DNA of 64,000 bases from Listeria_A hofi. GTDB lineage: Bacteria > Bacillota > Bacilli > Lactobacillales > Listeriaceae. Positions within the stretch are counted from its first letter, which is position 1. Each line of letters opens with the position of its first letter. The notes under the pieces were generated by a model. That model saw only the letters and a program-made list of their open reading frames with translations. It did not search any database and was not told the DNA's origin. Shown here piece after piece: positions 62,143-64,000 of this stretch. The DNA lies in assembly GCF_963575615.1 (NCBI RefSeq), contig NZ_CAUYTL010000002.1:62001-126000 (forward strand), read 5' to 3'. A program made the position numbers and the translations under genes.

Positions 62143-63288
62143 ATGATAGAACGTGTGTATTTAGATCATGCAGCGACTAGCCCTATTCATCCTGAGGTTG
62201 TGCAGGCGATGCTGGCTAGTTTTACGAATAATTATGGCAATCCTTCTAGTATTCACTATGCAGGGAGAGATGCTAGGAAGGCGCTTGATGAGGCACGCGC
62301 GATTGTGGCGCAGAGCATTGGAGCGGATGAGCGTGAGATTGTGTTTACGAGTGGCGGTACCGAGGGGGATAATGTCGCGCTAATTGGATCGGCGTATGCG
62401 AATCGTGATCGTGGTAGACATATTATTACGACTGAAATCGAGCATCCAGCGGTTCTAGAGACGTGTCGCTTTTTGGAGACGCAAGGGTTTGATGTGACGT
62501 ATTTACCGGTGGATAAGGATGGTATTATTTCTCTTGCGAACTTTGATGCCGCGCTTACAAGTGAGACGATTCTAGTTTCTGTGATGTATGGGAATAACGA
62601 GGTTGGTTCGGTTCAGCCGATTCGGGCGATTGGTGAGCGGTTGGAGAAACACCAGGCGCTATTTCATACGGATGCGGTGCAGGCTTTTGGAATGTTTGAT
62701 ATGGAGGTTGCGGAGCTTGGTGTGGATATGTTGACAGTGACGGCGCACAAGATTAATGGTCCGCGCGGAATTGGTTTTTTGTATGTTAAAAACGGGACGA
62801 ATTTAGTGTATCCTTTTCATGGCGGGGAGCAGGAGCGCAAGCGTCGGGCTGGTACGGAAAATTTGCCAGGGATTTGTGGTATGGCTGAGGCTGTGCGCAT
62901 TTCTTTGGAATCGAGGAAGCAGAAACGCTCTGATTTTAAGGATTATAAGCAGGTGTTCGTGGATACCTTTGCGGAGAGTGGGATTCTTTTTGAGGTTAAT
63001 GGTTCGCTTGAGAAGGGATTGCCGCAAGTTCTGAATGTGCGCTTCCCAGGCGTTTCGGTGGAGCAGTTGTTGATGAATTTGGATATGGCTGGAATCGCGG
63101 TTTCTAGTGGTTCAGCTTGTACGGCTGGTACGGTGGATCCGTCGCACGTCTTGGTGGCGCTTTTTGGGGCGGATCATGCAGGTGTACGCGAGTCGATTCG
63201 GATTAGTTTTGGCCTTGGTAATTCTTACGAGGAAATGGAGAAGGCGGCAAGTGAGATTGTAAAAGTGGTACAGCGACTTTGTAAGTGA
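62143..63288 (+). CDS. iscS: Cysteine desulfurase (IscS/NifS family)
   Basis: A 381-aa PLP enzyme that frees sulfur from cysteine as an enzyme persulfide. MIERVYLDHAATSPIHPEV at the start, GGTEGDNVALIG near 75, the PLP lysine in TVTAHKINGPRG near 203, and the catalytic cysteine in SSGSACTAG near 325. ATG 62110 is in frame, but the GAAGCG site and the family start favour 62143. mnmA lies 15 bp downstream, so it most likely supplies sulfur for tRNA 2-thiouridine, like B. subtilis YrvO. It could also serve other sulfur acceptors. Confidence 0.95.
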   Translation: MIERVYLDHAATSPIHPEVVQAMLASFTNNYGNPSSIHYAGRDARKALDEARAIVAQSIGADEREIVFTSGGTEGDNVALIGSAYANRDRGRHIITTEIEHPAVLETCRFLETQGFDVTYLPVDKDGIISLANFDAALTSETILVSVMYGNNEVGSVQPIRAIGERLEKHQALFHTDAVQAFGMFDMEVAELGVDMLTVTAHKINGPRGIGFLYVKNGTNLVYPFHGGEQERKRRAGTENLPGICGMAEAVRISLESRKQKRSDFKDYKQVFVDTFAESGILFEVNGSLEKGLPQVLNVRFPGVSVEQLLMNLDMAGIAVSSGSACTAGTVDPSHVLVALFGADHAGVRESIRISFGLGNSYEEMEKAASEIVKVVQRLCK

Positions 63289-63303
63289 AGAGGAGTAGTT
63301 AAA

Positions 63304-64000
63304 ATGGATAATAGTAAGACGCGAGTAGTTGTTGGCATGTCTGGCGGCGTGGACTCGTCGGTAACAGCTTATTTGCTGAAAAGGCAAGGCTATGATGTCA
63401 TCGGAATCTTTATGAAGAATTGGGATGATACGGATGAGTTTGGAATGTGCACGGCAACGGAGGATTACGAGGATGTAATTCGTGTGGCGAACCAAATTGG
63501 GATTCCGTATTATGCTGTTAATTTTGAAAAGGAATATTGGGATAAAGTGTTCACGTATTTCTTGGATGAGTATAAATTGGGTCGAACGCCAAATCCAGAC
63601 GTCATGTGTAATAAAGAAATTAAATTTAAGGCGTTTTTGGAACACGCGGAGAGTTTAGGTGCTGATTTTGTGGCGACGGGACATTATGCGCGTGTGGAAA
63701 CGATTGATAATGAGGTTAAAATGTTACGTGGTGTGGACCGGAATAAAGATCAGACATACTTCTTGAACCAGCTATCGCAAGCACAAATTTCAAAGGTGAT
63801 GTTCCCGCTTGGTGGGATGGAAAAGCCGGAAGTGCGTCGGATTGCGGAAGAGGCAGAGCTTGCAACAGCCGGCAAGAAGGATAGTACAGGGATTTGTTTC
63901 ATTGGAGAACGTAATTTCAAGCAATTTTTGAGTGAGTATTTGCCGGCACAACCTGGTGATATGAAGACGCTTGATGGGAAATTAATGGGTAAACATGATG
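63304..64000 (+). CDS. mnmA: tRNA-specific 2-thiouridylase MnmA (5' part)
   Basis: The first 232 codons are in the window; the frame is open at the edge. MnmA thiolates U34 of Lys, Glu and Gln tRNAs. The PP-loop GMSGGVDSS is near 11-19, the first catalytic cysteine in NPDVMCNKEIKF near 104 and the second in DSTGICFIG near 201. AGAGGAG precedes ATG 63304. It takes sulfur from the upstream cysteine desulfurase. Confidence 0.97.
   Translation, partial: MDNSKTRVVVGMSGGVDSSVTAYLLKRQGYDVIGIFMKNWDDTDEFGMCTATEDYEDVIRVANQIGIPYYAVNFEKEYWDKVFTYFLDEYKLGRTPNPDVMCNKEIKFKAFLEHAESLGADFVATGHYARVETIDNEVKMLRGVDRNKDQTYFLNQLSQAQISKVMFPLGGMEKPEVRRIAEEAELATAGKKDSTGICFIGERNFKQFLSEYLPAQPGDMKTLDGKLMGKHD

Noticed and set aside
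63112..63645. 177-codon minus-strand frame over iscS/mnmA
   Set aside because: Antisense to the end of iscS and start of mnmA; composition is His/Arg/Ile-rich noise.
1..64000. CRISPR arrays, prophage, transposases, tRNA or rRNA genes
   Set aside because: None seen; dispersed repeats found are single fold-back elements, not spaced arrays.

Overview
The window is 64 kb of a low-GC Gram-positive (Firmicutes) chromosome with gene content and order matching the genus Listeria: citC-polA-mutM-coaE-nrdR-dnaB-dnaI-thrS-engB-hemACDBL-valS-folC-comC-radC-mreBCD-minCD-rng-rplU-prp-rpmA-glpFK-obg-pheA-yebC-ldh-ruvAB-queA-tgt-yajC-comN-secDF-recJ-apt-relA-dtd-amidase-hisS-aspS-(glnK-amtB)-cymR-rarA-6S RNA-iscS-mnmA. 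From memory this is the L. monocytogenes order around lmo1566 to lmo1512. The proteins are clearly diverged from L. monocytogenes, so another Listeria species is likely; the species cannot be fixed by eye. No phage, transposase, rRNA, tRNA or CRISPR was seen. Nearly all genes lie on the + strand; the exceptions are an amidase, a small anchored protein, amtB-glnK and a cymR-like regulator.

Region by region: 1-7.2 kb holds the end of isocitrate dehydrogenase, DNA repair/CoA/NrdR genes and the primosome loaders DnaB-DnaI. 7.2-19.9 kb has thrS and valS, each behind a T-box leader, with engB and the complete C5 route from glutamyl-tRNA to uroporphyrinogen III (hemACD, with hemB and hemL) between them, then folC. 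20-28 kb holds comC, radC, the cell-shape and division-site genes mreBCD-minCD, an unrecognised two-repeat putative DNA-binding protein and RNase G. 28-32 kb holds the L21 leader-rplU-prp-rpmA ribosomal unit and a glycerol operon glpFK with a cre-overlapped promoter and a leader terminator. 32-48 kb holds obg, pheA, yebC, ldh, ruvAB-queA, tgt, yajC, comN, fused secDF, small membrane proteins and recJ. 48-57 kb holds apt, relA, dtd, an SH3-amidase, and hisS-aspS behind a T-box. 57-64 kb holds the ammonium operon amtB-glnK under two perfect GlnR/TnrA-type boxes, cymR, rarA, 6S RNA, iscS and the start of mnmA.

The coding part is ordinary core genome; the unusual signal is in small genes and between genes. 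Three intergenic copies (53.7, 61.8 and, inverted, 32.0 kb) share a stem-loop with compensatory base changes. A second family of about 120-nt fold-back elements occurs at 45.7 and 51.7 kb, one copy with 13/14 terminal inverted repeats and flanked by an exact 24-bp duplication of a transcription terminator. secDF is followed by two mutually exclusive hairpins, the second an intrinsic terminator. The hisS-aspS T-box appears to present an Asp (GAC) rather than a His specifier. Other items are a coupled mini-ORF with an in-frame stop at 44.65 kb, a 46-codon membrane peptide at 35.8 kb, and two uncharacterised proteins built from internal duplications.
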